DNA of 21,133 nucleotides from QHXW01 sp041486185. GTDB taxonomy: Bacteria; Acidobacteriota; Terriglobia; Bryobacterales; Bryobacteraceae. The stretch spans positions 1-21,133 of the forward strand of contig JBGPKX010000056.1 in NCBI GenBank assembly GCA_041486185.1, written 5' to 3'. How positions within the stretch are numbered: position 1 is the stretch's first letter; every line of letters begins with the position of its first letter. This document shows, piece by piece, positions 7,167 to 14,315 of this stretch. The position numbers and the translations under genes are program-made. The notes under the pieces are model-generated. The model saw only the letters and a list, made by a program, of their open reading frames with translations, was not told the origin of the DNA and did not search any database.

Positions 7167-7747
7167 ATTCGCTGCACGGCCTTGCGTGGGCGCCGCTTGA
7201 GCTGGCGGGTGACGATGGTCACGATCCTCCTGACCCCTCGCTCGAAATCCGGAAACAGGTCGATGTATTGAATTTCGCGGCGGATGCTGACGGGCACGCT
7301 GCAACCGTTGAGACGCACCGGGATGAGAAAAACATCGTCCAGGGGCACTCGCCGCGCGCAGTCCAGGGCATACCGGATTTCGGCCTGGAAGCCGCCCTTC
7401 TTGCTGACCGAATTCCGCGAGAAGCATGCTATGACGAAGTCGGTGGCCTCGATGGCGTCTTCGATGGAGCGCGGCCAGTTCTGGCCGGGCAGCAGCTTGC
7501 GGCGGTCGATCCAGGGATCGAAACCCTGAGTTTCCAGCGCATCGCAAAGTTGCTCGACAACGTGCGCGTCTTCTTGAACGTAGGCCAGGAAAACGGACGG
7601 AGCCGAGCGCGCCACAAAACGGTAGCCGCTCTTGCCCCTTGGGCGGAACGCTCCAAGACCGTCGATCTCGACCGTCTTGCCCTCTTCCAGGCACTCGCGC
7701 ACCATGCGCGCCACCTGGCGGGCCGACGACAGGCTACCGTTTACCAC
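7163..7747 (-). CDS. TIR-domain protein with an N-terminal mini-HU-like segment
   Basis: A 194-residue protein. Residues about 51-180 form a TIR domain: SVFLAYVQEDAHVVEQLCDA is strand A and the BB region, then GFDPWIDRRKLLPGQNW, DFVIACFSRNSV, and E123 in FQAEIRYAL at the position of the catalytic glutamate of NAD-cleaving TIRs. Bacterial TIR domains are commonly NADase or signalling effectors in antiphage systems; that role is inferred here. Residues about 10-47 (LEEGKTVEIDGLGAFRP) repeat the core of the neighbouring HU-like protein. The GTG at 7747 lies 14 bases inside that gene's 3' end and is chosen because it keeps the HU-like part; the same frame stays open to an ATG at 7843, wholly inside the HU gene. 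The two are surely cotranslated. It is not a standard Thoeris or CBASS arrangement. Confidence 0.85.
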   Translation of the reverse strand: MVNGSLSSARQVARMVRECLEEGKTVEIDGLGAFRPRGKSGYRFVARSAPSVFLAYVQEDAHVVEQLCDALETQGFDPWIDRRKLLPGQNWPRSIEDAIEATDFVIACFSRNSVSKKGGFQAEIRYALDCARRVPLDDVFLIPVRLNGCSVPVSIRREIQYIDLFPDFERGVRRIVTIVTRQLKRRPRKAVQRI

Positions 7748-7958
7748 GGCGCGCGGCCCCCTTGACGACGGGGCGTTCGAACGCAAAGCTCCACTTCGGC
7801 CCCGGCGTAAATTGTCCCAGCCCCGGCAGGTGTGCGCTTTCACCCTTTTTCAGGTTGGCAATGATCTGGCTGACCACGTGGTTCAGTTGGTCGGCGGCTT
7901 CAGCTCTGGAAACGCCGGCTTCCTTGGCCAGGCGCTTGGTAAGATTGGCCTTCTTCAT
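7734..7958 (-). CDS. Short HU-family DNA-binding protein (mini-HU)
   Basis: A 74-residue protein starting MKKANLTKRLAKEAGVSRAE, the normal two-helix N-terminus of HU/IHF. It continues through helix 2 (VVSQIIANLKKGE) and the strand motif LPGLGQFTP (about 44-52), equivalent to GFGTF in HU. The product then stops about 15-20 residues short of normal HU length. The long DNA-embracing beta-arm and C-terminal helix are replaced by KWSFAFER and a basic tail ending ARRGKR. It may dimerise with itself or with the HU-like part of the TIR protein, whose gene overlaps its 3' end by 14 bases. It is the first gene of the pair, and no clear ribosome site is seen. Nucleic-acid binding is likely but the mode would differ from classical HU. 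Confidence 0.85.
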   Translation of the reverse strand: MKKANLTKRLAKEAGVSRAEAADQLNHVVSQIIANLKKGESAHLPGLGQFTPGPKWSFAFERPVVKGAARRGKR

Positions 7959-8219
7959 CCGATTTCATGTTATTCAATGGGGCCGGCAGTGGCAGCGCGT
8001 TGCTGGCGTGGGCGGGGGCTGAAAATGGCCGTAAGTAGTTGAAAAAGAATTTTTTATTAAATCTTGATAGCCTTACAGCCGGCACTTTGGAAGTTGTGAC
8101 CAGAGAAGTGGGTTCTTAATGAAGCGATTTTAATAGCCGCTTAAGGTCGAGTTCATGTCGAGTCCGATATGATAGCCGTCAGACGAGAACATCGTCACTC
8201 CAAAGGAGAAAAGCAAAAA

Positions 8220-8381
8220 ATGAAGAAACTGATGACCGCCATGCTGGGCCTGTCTTTGCTGACTGGTCTCGCCACCGTTTCCTTCGCCCGCCAGGACGAA
8301 AAGAAGGAAGAGGGAAAGAAAGCCAAGAAGACCAAGAAGGGCAAGAAGGCCAAGAAAGAAGAGCCCAAGAAAGAAGGCTAA
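8220..8381 (+). CDS. Small exported lysine-rich protein
   Basis: A 53-residue product with a clean signal peptide (KKLMTAMLGLSLLTGLATVS, probable cleavage after SFA). After cleavage only about 30 residues remain, nearly all lysine, glutamate, glycine and threonine, in repeats such as KKAKKTKKGKKAKK. I recall similar short proteins in acidobacterial genomes, but their function is unknown; binding of polyanions at the cell surface is one guess. The ATG at 8220 is preferred over an upstream in-frame ATG at 8169 because AAAGGAG (8202-8208) and the signal peptide both point to it. Confidence 0.75.
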   Translation: MKKLMTAMLGLSLLTGLATVSFARQDEKKEEGKKAKKTKKGKKAKKEEPKKEG

Positions 8382-8409
8382 GGCCTTCGCGGCTTTACAT
8401 CCCAGGATA

Positions 8410-8450
8410 GCCGCGTAGCCAGTCTTCTGTGCTACGCGGCAGTCCGGTTT
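8410..8450 (+). terminator. Probable hairpin terminator after the lysine-rich protein gene
   Basis: A perfect 10-base stem, GCCGCGTAGC (8410-8419) with GCTACGCGGC (8431-8440), has an 11-base loop. A short T run (8447-8450) follows some distance after the stem. The position, 29 bases after the stop and before the next promoter, fits a terminator. The weak T run makes it uncertain. Confidence 0.45.
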
Positions 8451-8484
8451 TCCCCACCTCCCCGTAGCTCTCCCGAATTCGAAA

Positions 8485-8513
8485 TTGACTCACCCCCTGG
8501 CTTTTCGCATAAT
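8485..8513 (+). promoter_or_regulatory. Sigma-70 type promoter of the Rrf2-cysK operon
   Basis: TTGACT (8485-8490) and CATAAT (8508-8513) are separated by exactly 17 bases; each hexamer matches consensus at 5 of 6 positions. Transcription should start near 8520, giving an untranslated leader of about 30 bases with AGGAGA at 8528-8533, which is 17 bases from the ATG. Confidence 0.7.
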
Positions 8514-8550
8514 CTCTAGTTGGACACAGGAGATTGCTTGACGCCCTTCG

Positions 8551-8976
8551 ATGAACATCTCTGTTAAAGGCGAGTACGCGCTTCATGCGGTGTTTGATCT
8601 CTCGACGCAACCCCAAGGACAGCCAGTCAAGATTGCCGATATCGCCAGGCGGCAGAAGATCCCGCAAAAATTTCTGGAACTGATCCTCGCCAGTCTGAAG
8701 CAGGGAGGGTTCGTGGAATCGCGGCGCGGCGCCGAAGGCGGCTATCTGCTATCACATCCGCCCGACGCCATCAAGGTGGGCGATGTGCTCCGGTTCGTAG
8801 AAGGCGCGCGTGACGAGAAGACACGCGGCCGCCGCCAAGTGGAATCACCCTTTGCGGACATGTGGCGGCGGGTCAATCAGGCCGTGTCCGACGTGCTCGA
8901 CCAAACCTCGTTCGCAGACTTGCAGAGGGCGTGGAAAGAGAAGCGCGCCAGATTCGTGCCTAACTGGGAGATATGA
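8551..8976 (+). CDS. Rrf2-family transcriptional regulator, CymR-like
   Basis: A 141-residue winged-helix regulator. The opening NISVKGEYALHAVFDLS, the recognition region IADIARRQKIPQKFLELILASL (about 27-48) and the wing SRRGAEGGYLLS are diagnostic of Rrf2. It contains no cysteine, so it cannot carry the Fe-S cluster of IscR or NsrR; CymR of Bacillus, the cysteine-metabolism repressor, is also cluster-free. The next gene, coupled by a four-base ATGA overlap, is cysteine synthase. In B. subtilis CymR and CysK physically form the cysteine-sensing repressor complex, so the same pairing is proposed here (inference). An in-frame TGA at 8539 fixes the ATG at 8551 as the first possible start. Confidence 0.87.
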   Translation: MNISVKGEYALHAVFDLSTQPQGQPVKIADIARRQKIPQKFLELILASLKQGGFVESRRGAEGGYLLSHPPDAIKVGDVLRFVEGARDEKTRGRRQVESPFADMWRRVNQAVSDVLDQTSFADLQRAWKEKRARFVPNWEI

Positions 8977-9938
8977 CCAGCTTGATATACGCAGACAATT
9001 CTCTAAGCATCGGCCGCACGCCGCTAGTGCGCCTGAATCGCCTGGCGAAAGGTGCGCCGGCAACGCTGCTCGCCAAGATCGAGGGCCGCAACCCGGCGTA
9101 TTCGGTGAAGTGCCGCATCGGCGCGTCGATGATCTGGGACGCGGAGAAGCGCGGCGTCTTGAAGCTCGGCAAGGAGCTCATTGAGCCCACCAGCGGCAAC
9201 ACGGGCATTGCCCTGGCGTTCGTGGCGGCGGCGCGTGGATACCCCATTACGCTGGCCATGCCGGAAACCATGTCGATCGAGCGGCGGAAAGTCCTGAAGG
9301 CGTTTGGGGCCAAGCTGATCCTCACCAGCGGCGCCGAGGGGATGCACGCGGCTATCAAGCGCTGCGAGGAAATGGTGGCTACCGACCCAGATCGCTACAT
9401 CATGCTGCACCAGTTCAAGAATCCGGCCAACCCGGAGATTCATTTCAAGACCACGGGCCCGGAGATCTGGGAAGACACGCAGGGCGAAATCGATGTACTG
9501 GTGTCCGGCGTCGGCACCGGCGGCACCATTACCGGCGTGTCGCGTTACATCAAGAAGCAAATGGGCAAGAAAATCGTCTCGGTGGGCGTGGAGCCGGTGA
9601 CCAGCGCGGTGATCACGCAGACGCTCAACCATCAACCGCTGCGCCCGGGACCGCACGCCATTCAGGGGATCGGCGCGGGATTCATTCCCGATACGCTGGA
9701 TCTCTCGATGGTGGACCGTGTCGAGCAGGTTACGAGCGAAGAGTCGATCGAGATGGCGCGGCGGCTGGCCAAGGAGGAAGGAATTCTGTCCGGGATCTCC
9801 TGCGGCGCGGCGGTGGCTGCGGCGCTGCGGCTGGCGCACCTGCCCGAGTTCAAGGGGAAGACGTTCGTCGTGATCCTACCTGACGCAGCCGAGCGTTATC
9901 TCAGCAGCCCGTTGTTTGAGGGAATGTTCGAAGACTAA
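8973..9938 (+). CDS. cysK: Cysteine synthase (O-acetylserine sulfhydrylase)
   Basis: A PLP enzyme that makes cysteine from O-acetylserine and sulfide. Its 321 residues include the Schiff-base lysine K46 in NPAYSVKCRIG, the substrate loop TSGNTG (73-78), the phosphate-binding GTGGTITG (181-188), QGIGAGFIP and the C-terminal SGISCGAAV motif. The length is normal for CysK, with no C-terminal regulatory domain of the cystathionine beta-synthase kind. The ATG overlaps the stop of the Rrf2 gene (8973-8976), so translation is coupled and the enzyme may also be the regulator's partner. The closely related CysM cannot be fully excluded, but the motifs favour CysK. Confidence 0.94.
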   Translation: MTSLIYADNSLSIGRTPLVRLNRLAKGAPATLLAKIEGRNPAYSVKCRIGASMIWDAEKRGVLKLGKELIEPTSGNTGIALAFVAAARGYPITLAMPETMSIERRKVLKAFGAKLILTSGAEGMHAAIKRCEEMVATDPDRYIMLHQFKNPANPEIHFKTTGPEIWEDTQGEIDVLVSGVGTGGTITGVSRYIKKQMGKKIVSVGVEPVTSAVITQTLNHQPLRPGPHAIQGIGAGFIPDTLDLSMVDRVEQVTSEESIEMARRLAKEEGILSGISCGAAVAAALRLAHLPEFKGKTFVVILPDAAERYLSSPLFEGMFED

Positions 9939-10028
9939 CCGGGCGATCAACCAGGGGCTTGCGCCGTGTTCGAGTTTGGGGTATCGTTAGCCAGGTTTTG
10001 GCTAATCGCCGGATCACTTGCGGCTCGC

Positions 10029-10132
10029 GGTACGACGGAAGAAATAAGCGGGCGCATTATTGGGTGATAGGGGTGAGTGCGCCCGCTGTCGTAACGGGGA
10101 TTTAATTATGAGACGCCGTACCGACGGTTTTT
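10029..10132 (+). ncRNA. Structured intergenic element, possible RNA
   Basis: Within the gene-free 9939-10296 stretch, a perfect 10-base stem AGCGGGCGCA (10047-10056) with TGCGCCCGCT (10078-10087) encloses a G-rich 21-base loop. TACGAC (10031-10036) pairs with GTCGTA (10088-10093) to lengthen the helix around a one-sided 10-base bulge. A small terminator-like hairpin follows. GGTACG (10029-10034) could instead pair with CGTACC (10117-10122), which would break both. A smaller hairpin (TTAGCCA/TGGCTAA, 9987-10005) lies upstream, and the DNA at 10139-10167 is T-rich. No known RNA family is recognised; it may simply be the cysK 3' end. Confidence 0.35.
10115..10132 (+). terminator. Possible rho-independent terminator
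   Basis: GCCGT (10115-10119) and ACGGT (10124-10128) form a five-pair stem with one wobble around the loop ACCG, and T residues run to 10132. The stem is short, so confidence is limited. It would end transcripts from cysK or from the structured element. Confidence 0.4.
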
Positions 10133-10296
10133 GTTACGACAGTTTTTGGAAGTTTTTTTCTTTTTTCAATTTGTAACAAGAAGTACAGGAAATACTGTCC
10201 CATACGTCCCAAAATCGCACAATCGAATTGGAAAACCTTCGCCTGCAGTCACCCATGACATCGCCGCTCAGGCGCTGAGCTAAAATCGTTCGCAGC

Positions 10297-11256
10297 ATGA
10301 GACTGCTGGTGGCCGTGGCTTTGCTTTCTGCGTGCGCGTTGGGAGCGCAAGAGTCTGCGCCCGCGCCGGCGGCCGCCACACCGCCAAAGATGGAGCCCGC
10401 ACAAGCCGGGCCGCCACAACCCCCACTGCTGCAAAACAGCGGCCAGCCTATGCGGGTTCCGTTCCAATGCACCGATGACGACATGCAATGGGCGGGAATG
10501 AGCTGCACGGAAGAAGAACCCTGTCCGGTTTACCTGGAAATCTCGGCCGTGGAGCCGGTGGGGAATCGCATCGTGGCTCTGGCGAATATTCACAACGAAT
10601 CGATCACTCTATACTCCGCGGTCTTGGCCAGTGAAGACGCGGGCGCGACGTGGCACGAACCGCATGAAAGGATGCGCGGCGTCGGGCTCGACCATATCCA
10701 GTTCATCGATTTTCAAAACGGCTGGATCAGCGGGCAAACGCTGGTGCCGGTGTCGCATGATCCTTTTCTGCTGATCACCAACGACGGCGGCGTGAGCTGG
10801 CGGCTGCGCCCGGTGTTCAGCGAGGGCGCGGGCGGCGCTATCCAGCAACTTTGGTTCGAATCGGCGAAGATCGGCACCCTGGTGATCGACCGCATGGAAT
10901 CCGCCGACTCATCGCGCTACGAGTTGTATGAAACACCCAACAGCGGTGAGACGTGGATGATCCGCCGTACCAGTGATCGGCCCATTACCATCAAGCGGCC
11001 GGCGCCCGACGCAGCCACCTCGGGATGGAGAATTCGCGCCGACGCGCGCTCCAAATCTTTCGCCATCGAGAAGCGCCAAGGGGAGAGATGGAATACCGTG
11101 GCGAGTTTTTCGGTCGAGATTGGTAGCTGTAAACCGCCGCCGCATACCGCGCCCGAGCCGCCACCACCGGAACCGGCGGAAGCCACGCCATCTGCCGCGC
11201 CTGCTGTCAGGCCCGCGCGCCCGCCGAGCCTGAAGCGGCCGCCACCCAAGACATGA
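10297..11256 (+). CDS. Secreted Asp-box (BNR/Ycf48-like) repeat protein
   Basis: A 319-residue exported protein. A signal peptide (about 1-17, RLLVAVALLSACALGA) is followed by a proline/alanine linker. Three Asp-box turns then appear: SEDAGATW (112-119), TNDGGVSW (161-168) and TPNSGETW (213-220). These mark beta-propeller blades as in sialidases and Ycf48-like proteins. Four cysteines lie in 58-76 or near 278. The last 40 residues are proline-rich, which suggests an unstructured or wall-spanning tail. No catalytic motif is seen, so a binding or assembly role is more likely than an enzyme. TAAAAT (10281-10286) lies ten bases before the ATG as a possible -10; there is no Shine-Dalgarno sequence. 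Confidence 0.75.
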   Translation: MRLLVAVALLSACALGAQESAPAPAAATPPKMEPAQAGPPQPPLLQNSGQPMRVPFQCTDDDMQWAGMSCTEEEPCPVYLEISAVEPVGNRIVALANIHNESITLYSAVLASEDAGATWHEPHERMRGVGLDHIQFIDFQNGWISGQTLVPVSHDPFLLITNDGGVSWRLRPVFSEGAGGAIQQLWFESAKIGTLVIDRMESADSSRYELYETPNSGETWMIRRTSDRPITIKRPAPDAATSGWRIRADARSKSFAIEKRQGERWNTVASFSVEIGSCKPPPHTAPEPPPPEPAEATPSAAPAVRPARPPSLKRPPPKT

Positions 11257-11266
11257 GAACCAAACC

Positions 11267-12835
11267 GTGAAGACCAATGCGGTGGAACTGGAACTGTTCC
11301 GCAATCTTTTCGTCTCGATTGCGGAGGAAATGGGCGTGGTGCTGCGCAAGACCGCCTACTCGGCCAACATCAAGGAGCGGCGCGACTATTCCTGCGCGGT
11401 TTACGATGCCGCCGGCGAGACGGTTGCTATGGGCGATCACATGCCGGTCCATCTGGGGGCGATGCCCCTCTCTGTGCGGCACGCCATTGATGCGTTCCGG
11501 CTGGATCCGGGCGACGTAGTGATGTTGAACGACCCGTTCCAGGGTGGGACGCATTTGCCGGACATCACCGCGGTATCCGCCGTGTTTATCAAAGGGCGTA
11601 ACCGGCCGGCATTCTATGTCGCAAACCGCGCCCACCACGCCGATGTGGGCGGCATGAGCCCGGGTTCGATGCCGCTGGCGCGCGAGATTTATCAAGAAGG
11701 CATCCGCATTCCGCCGGTGCTGCTGGTGCGCGCGGGCGTAGTGGACCGCGGCCTGATGCGGCTGATTCTCGCCAACGTGCGCACGCCCGACGAGCGCGAA
11801 GGCGATCTGCTGGCGCAGATGATGGCGAACCAGCGCGGTGACGACAGGCTGCGCGAAATCGTCAGCAAGTACGGCCTCGCCCGCGTGGAGCGCAACATGC
11901 GCGAGCTGCAAGATTACAGCGAGCGCATGACACGCGCGGCCATCCGCAAACTGCCGGATGGCGTTTACCGCTTCACCGATTTTCTGGATGGCGATGGTGT
12001 GATTGACCGGCCCGTGAAGATCCAAGTGGCGATCACGATTCGCGGCGATTCGGCGCAAGTGGACTTCGCCGGCTCAGACGCGCAGGTTGCCGGGTCGGTC
12101 AATGCCAATTATGCCGTGGCGCTCTCGGCCACGATGTACGCGTTCCGCTGCCTGATGGCGGAGGACGTACCATACACCGCGGGCCTGTTGCGGCCCATCC
12201 GCGTGGTGGCGCCGGAACGAAGCGTAGTCAACGCGGGCCTGCCGGCGGCCATGGCGGCGGGCAACGTCGAGACGTCGCAGCGCATCACCGACGTGCTGCT
12301 GGGCGCACTGGCGCAAGCGGCGCCGGATCGCATTCCGGCCGCAAGCTCGGGCACCATGAACAACCTTTCGCTCGGAGGATGGGACGCACGCCGGAACCGG
12401 CCATTTGCTTACTACGAAACCATCGCCGGCGGCATGGGCGCGTCGGCCAAAGGGCCGGGCGAGAGCGCCACCCACACGCACATGACCAACAGTTGGAACA
12501 CGCCCATCGAAGCGTTCGAGCGCCAGTATCCGCTGCGCGTCGCCCGCTATGAAGTGCGGCGCGGCTCGGGCGGCTCGGGCAAGCATGCGGGTGGCGATGG
12601 AATCGTGCGGGAGATCGAATTTCTCACGCCATGTGATGTGACGATTCTCTCCGACCGGCGGGCGCGCGGGCCGTATGGGCTGGCCGGAGGACGCGCAGGG
12701 ACGCCGGGCCGCAACACGCTGCTGCGCGGACGAAAGCAGACAAAGATTCCAGCCAAGGCCAACTTCCTGGTGCGTGCCGGCGATGTTCTGCGCATCGAAA
12801 GTCCGGGCGGGGGAGCCTGGGGGAGCGCGCGGTAG
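11267..12835 (+). CDS. hyuB: Hydantoinase B / oxoprolinase subunit B family protein
   Basis: A 522-residue member of the HydB family, which with an ATP-binding A subunit opens hydantoin or 5-oxoproline rings. Typical features are the N-terminus ELFRNLFVSIAEEMGVVLRK, SANIKERRDYSCAVYD, MGDHMPVHLGAMP, the metal-site-like LNDPFQGGTHLPDITAV, NRAHHADVGG, and the C-terminal SGGSGKHAGGDG. The length is normal. It starts with GTG ten bases after the preceding stop. The A subunit is usually adjacent, but neither neighbour is one. The enzyme may therefore work with an A subunit encoded elsewhere, and its exact substrate (N-methylhydantoin, 5-oxoproline or other) is undetermined. Confidence 0.9.
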   Translation: MKTNAVELELFRNLFVSIAEEMGVVLRKTAYSANIKERRDYSCAVYDAAGETVAMGDHMPVHLGAMPLSVRHAIDAFRLDPGDVVMLNDPFQGGTHLPDITAVSAVFIKGRNRPAFYVANRAHHADVGGMSPGSMPLAREIYQEGIRIPPVLLVRAGVVDRGLMRLILANVRTPDEREGDLLAQMMANQRGDDRLREIVSKYGLARVERNMRELQDYSERMTRAAIRKLPDGVYRFTDFLDGDGVIDRPVKIQVAITIRGDSAQVDFAGSDAQVAGSVNANYAVALSATMYAFRCLMAEDVPYTAGLLRPIRVVAPERSVVNAGLPAAMAAGNVETSQRITDVLLGALAQAAPDRIPAASSGTMNNLSLGGWDARRNRPFAYYETIAGGMGASAKGPGESATHTHMTNSWNTPIEAFERQYPLRVARYEVRRGSGGSGKHAGGDGIVREIEFLTPCDVTILSDRRARGPYGLAGGRAGTPGRNTLLRGRKQTKIPAKANFLVRAGDVLRIESPGGGAWGSAR

Positions 12836-13091
12836 GATTTCGGGGAATCTCAGCGTTGAACAAGGTTACGATCAAGAGAAGGCCGAGTTCGGCAGATCCC
12901 TCCACGCCCCGTCGAGACTGTGTTCACCGCCAGAGATGCGAAACCATAGCGCGGGGCCACGAGGATCATGCAGGGGCCGGCGGGTGTTTGGGCACGCCGA
13001 GCAAAAGGCCGCAGGTTCCCGCCAGAAGCGGGCGTGACCCTGCGCTACAGAAGAGCCCGGAGGCCCGAAGAGCGGGAGGGCGTGCATCCAA

Positions 13092-14303
13092 GTGAACCCG
13101 GCTGGTGGTCAAGGTCCACACAGCGTTCGCGAATTTCTCGGGCTGCGGCGCAATCTCGTTCTGCTGCTCATCGCCATCGTCGCCATCGGGGCGGGCGAAG
13201 AGACGTGGATGCGCTTTGTCCCGAAATATCTGGAATCGCTGGGCGCGGCGGCGCTGATTATCGGCGTGTATGACGGGCTGAAGACGCTGCTCGGCGCCGT
13301 ATACGCCTACCCTGGGGGCATCGTGACGGACCGCTGGGGGCACCGCACGGGCCTGGTGGCCTTCACGTCCATCTCGATTGCCGGATACGTGCTGGTACTC
13401 CTGGTGCCGCGCTGGCCCGCGGTGATTGGCGGGACATTTCTATTCCTGGCCTGGAGTTCGCTATCGCTGCCGGCTATGTTTTCGCTGGTGGCGACCAGCC
13501 TCTCGTCAGCCAAGCACAGCATGGGGATTGGCATCCAATCACTGATCAAGCGGGTGCCGATGGTGATCGGGCCGCTCATCGGAGGATTGCTCATCGATCG
13601 CTATGGCGTGGTGGCGGGCGTGCGCATCGGCCTCGTCATTTCGATCGTCATGGGACTGGTCGCGCTCGTGGCGCAGCGGCAGATCCAGGAAGACGTGCTC
13701 CGCTTCGAGCCGGCGCTCACCAGCTTTCTCGAAGTAGTGAAAGGCTTCGACCCGCCGCTCCGGCGCCTGCTGTTCAGCGACATCCTGGTGCGATTCTGCG
13801 AGCGCATTCCTTATGCGTGGGTGGTGATCTACGCCATGGATGACGTGGGCGTCAGCGCGACCAAGGTGGGCGTGCTCACGGCCATCGAGATGATCGTGGC
13901 CTCGGTCTGCTACATCCCGGTCGCGTACCTGGCCGAGCGTTACGGCAGGGAGCCGTTCGTTATCGGCACATTCTTCTTCTTTACGGTGTTTCCGCTGACA
14001 TTGGCGGTGTCGCACAGCTTCGCAATGCTCGTGGTGGCGTTCGCCGTCCGCGGTCTCAAGGAATTCGGCGATTCGCCGCGCAAGGCGCTGATCGTGGGCT
14101 ATTCGCGTCCGGAATCGCGGGGCCGCACGGTGGGCGCGTACTACTTGATTCGCGACACATGCGTCTGCACCGGGTCGATTTTGGGAGCATGGCTGTGGCG
14201 GTTCGGGCCACGCGTGAATTTCTGGAGCGCGGCGGCGCTGGGCGCGGCGGGCACGGCGGTTTATTGCGCCACGCTGCTGGGCAGACGGCGTGAACTCCAG
14301 TAA
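13092..14303 (+). CDS. Major facilitator superfamily transporter
   Basis: A 403-residue membrane protein with about 12 hydrophobic helices. The loop between helices 2 and 3 carries DRWGHRTGL, the MFS motif A, and a related YLAERYGREP lies in the second half. SPRKALIVGYSRPESRGRTVG in the loop near helix 10 is typical of drug/proton antiporter-like MFS members; the substrate is not predictable. The start is GTG at 13092 with GGGAGGG at 13074-13080. The 256 bases between hyuB and this gene hold no gene, only a short hairpin (CCCGC/GCGGG near 13020). Whether it is cotranscribed with hyuB is unclear. Confidence 0.88.
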   Translation: MNPAGGQGPHSVREFLGLRRNLVLLLIAIVAIGAGEETWMRFVPKYLESLGAAALIIGVYDGLKTLLGAVYAYPGGIVTDRWGHRTGLVAFTSISIAGYVLVLLVPRWPAVIGGTFLFLAWSSLSLPAMFSLVATSLSSAKHSMGIGIQSLIKRVPMVIGPLIGGLLIDRYGVVAGVRIGLVISIVMGLVALVAQRQIQEDVLRFEPALTSFLEVVKGFDPPLRRLLFSDILVRFCERIPYAWVVIYAMDDVGVSATKVGVLTAIEMIVASVCYIPVAYLAERYGREPFVIGTFFFFTVFPLTLAVSHSFAMLVVAFAVRGLKEFGDSPRKALIVGYSRPESRGRTVGAYYLIRDTCVCTGSILGAWLWRFGPRVNFWSAAALGAAGTAVYCATLLGRRRELQ

Positions 14304-14315
14304 GCAGAGCTGCAA

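Noticed and set aside
8037..8062. A/T-rich stretch in the 7959-8219 gap as a terminator or origin-like site
   Set aside because: There is no stable GC stem next to the A and T runs and no repeated boxes; it may simply hold promoters for the flanking divergent genes, which I could not place.
10134..10508. Minus-strand ORF across the structured gap and the start of the Asp-box gene
   Set aside because: It is antisense to a gene with a good signal peptide and Asp boxes, and its ending is low-complexity sequence from the T-rich DNA.
12836..13091. Possible small gene or terminator between hyuB and the MFS transporter
   Set aside because: Frames here are short and unconvincing. The CCCGC/GCGGG hairpin near 13020 has no T run after it.
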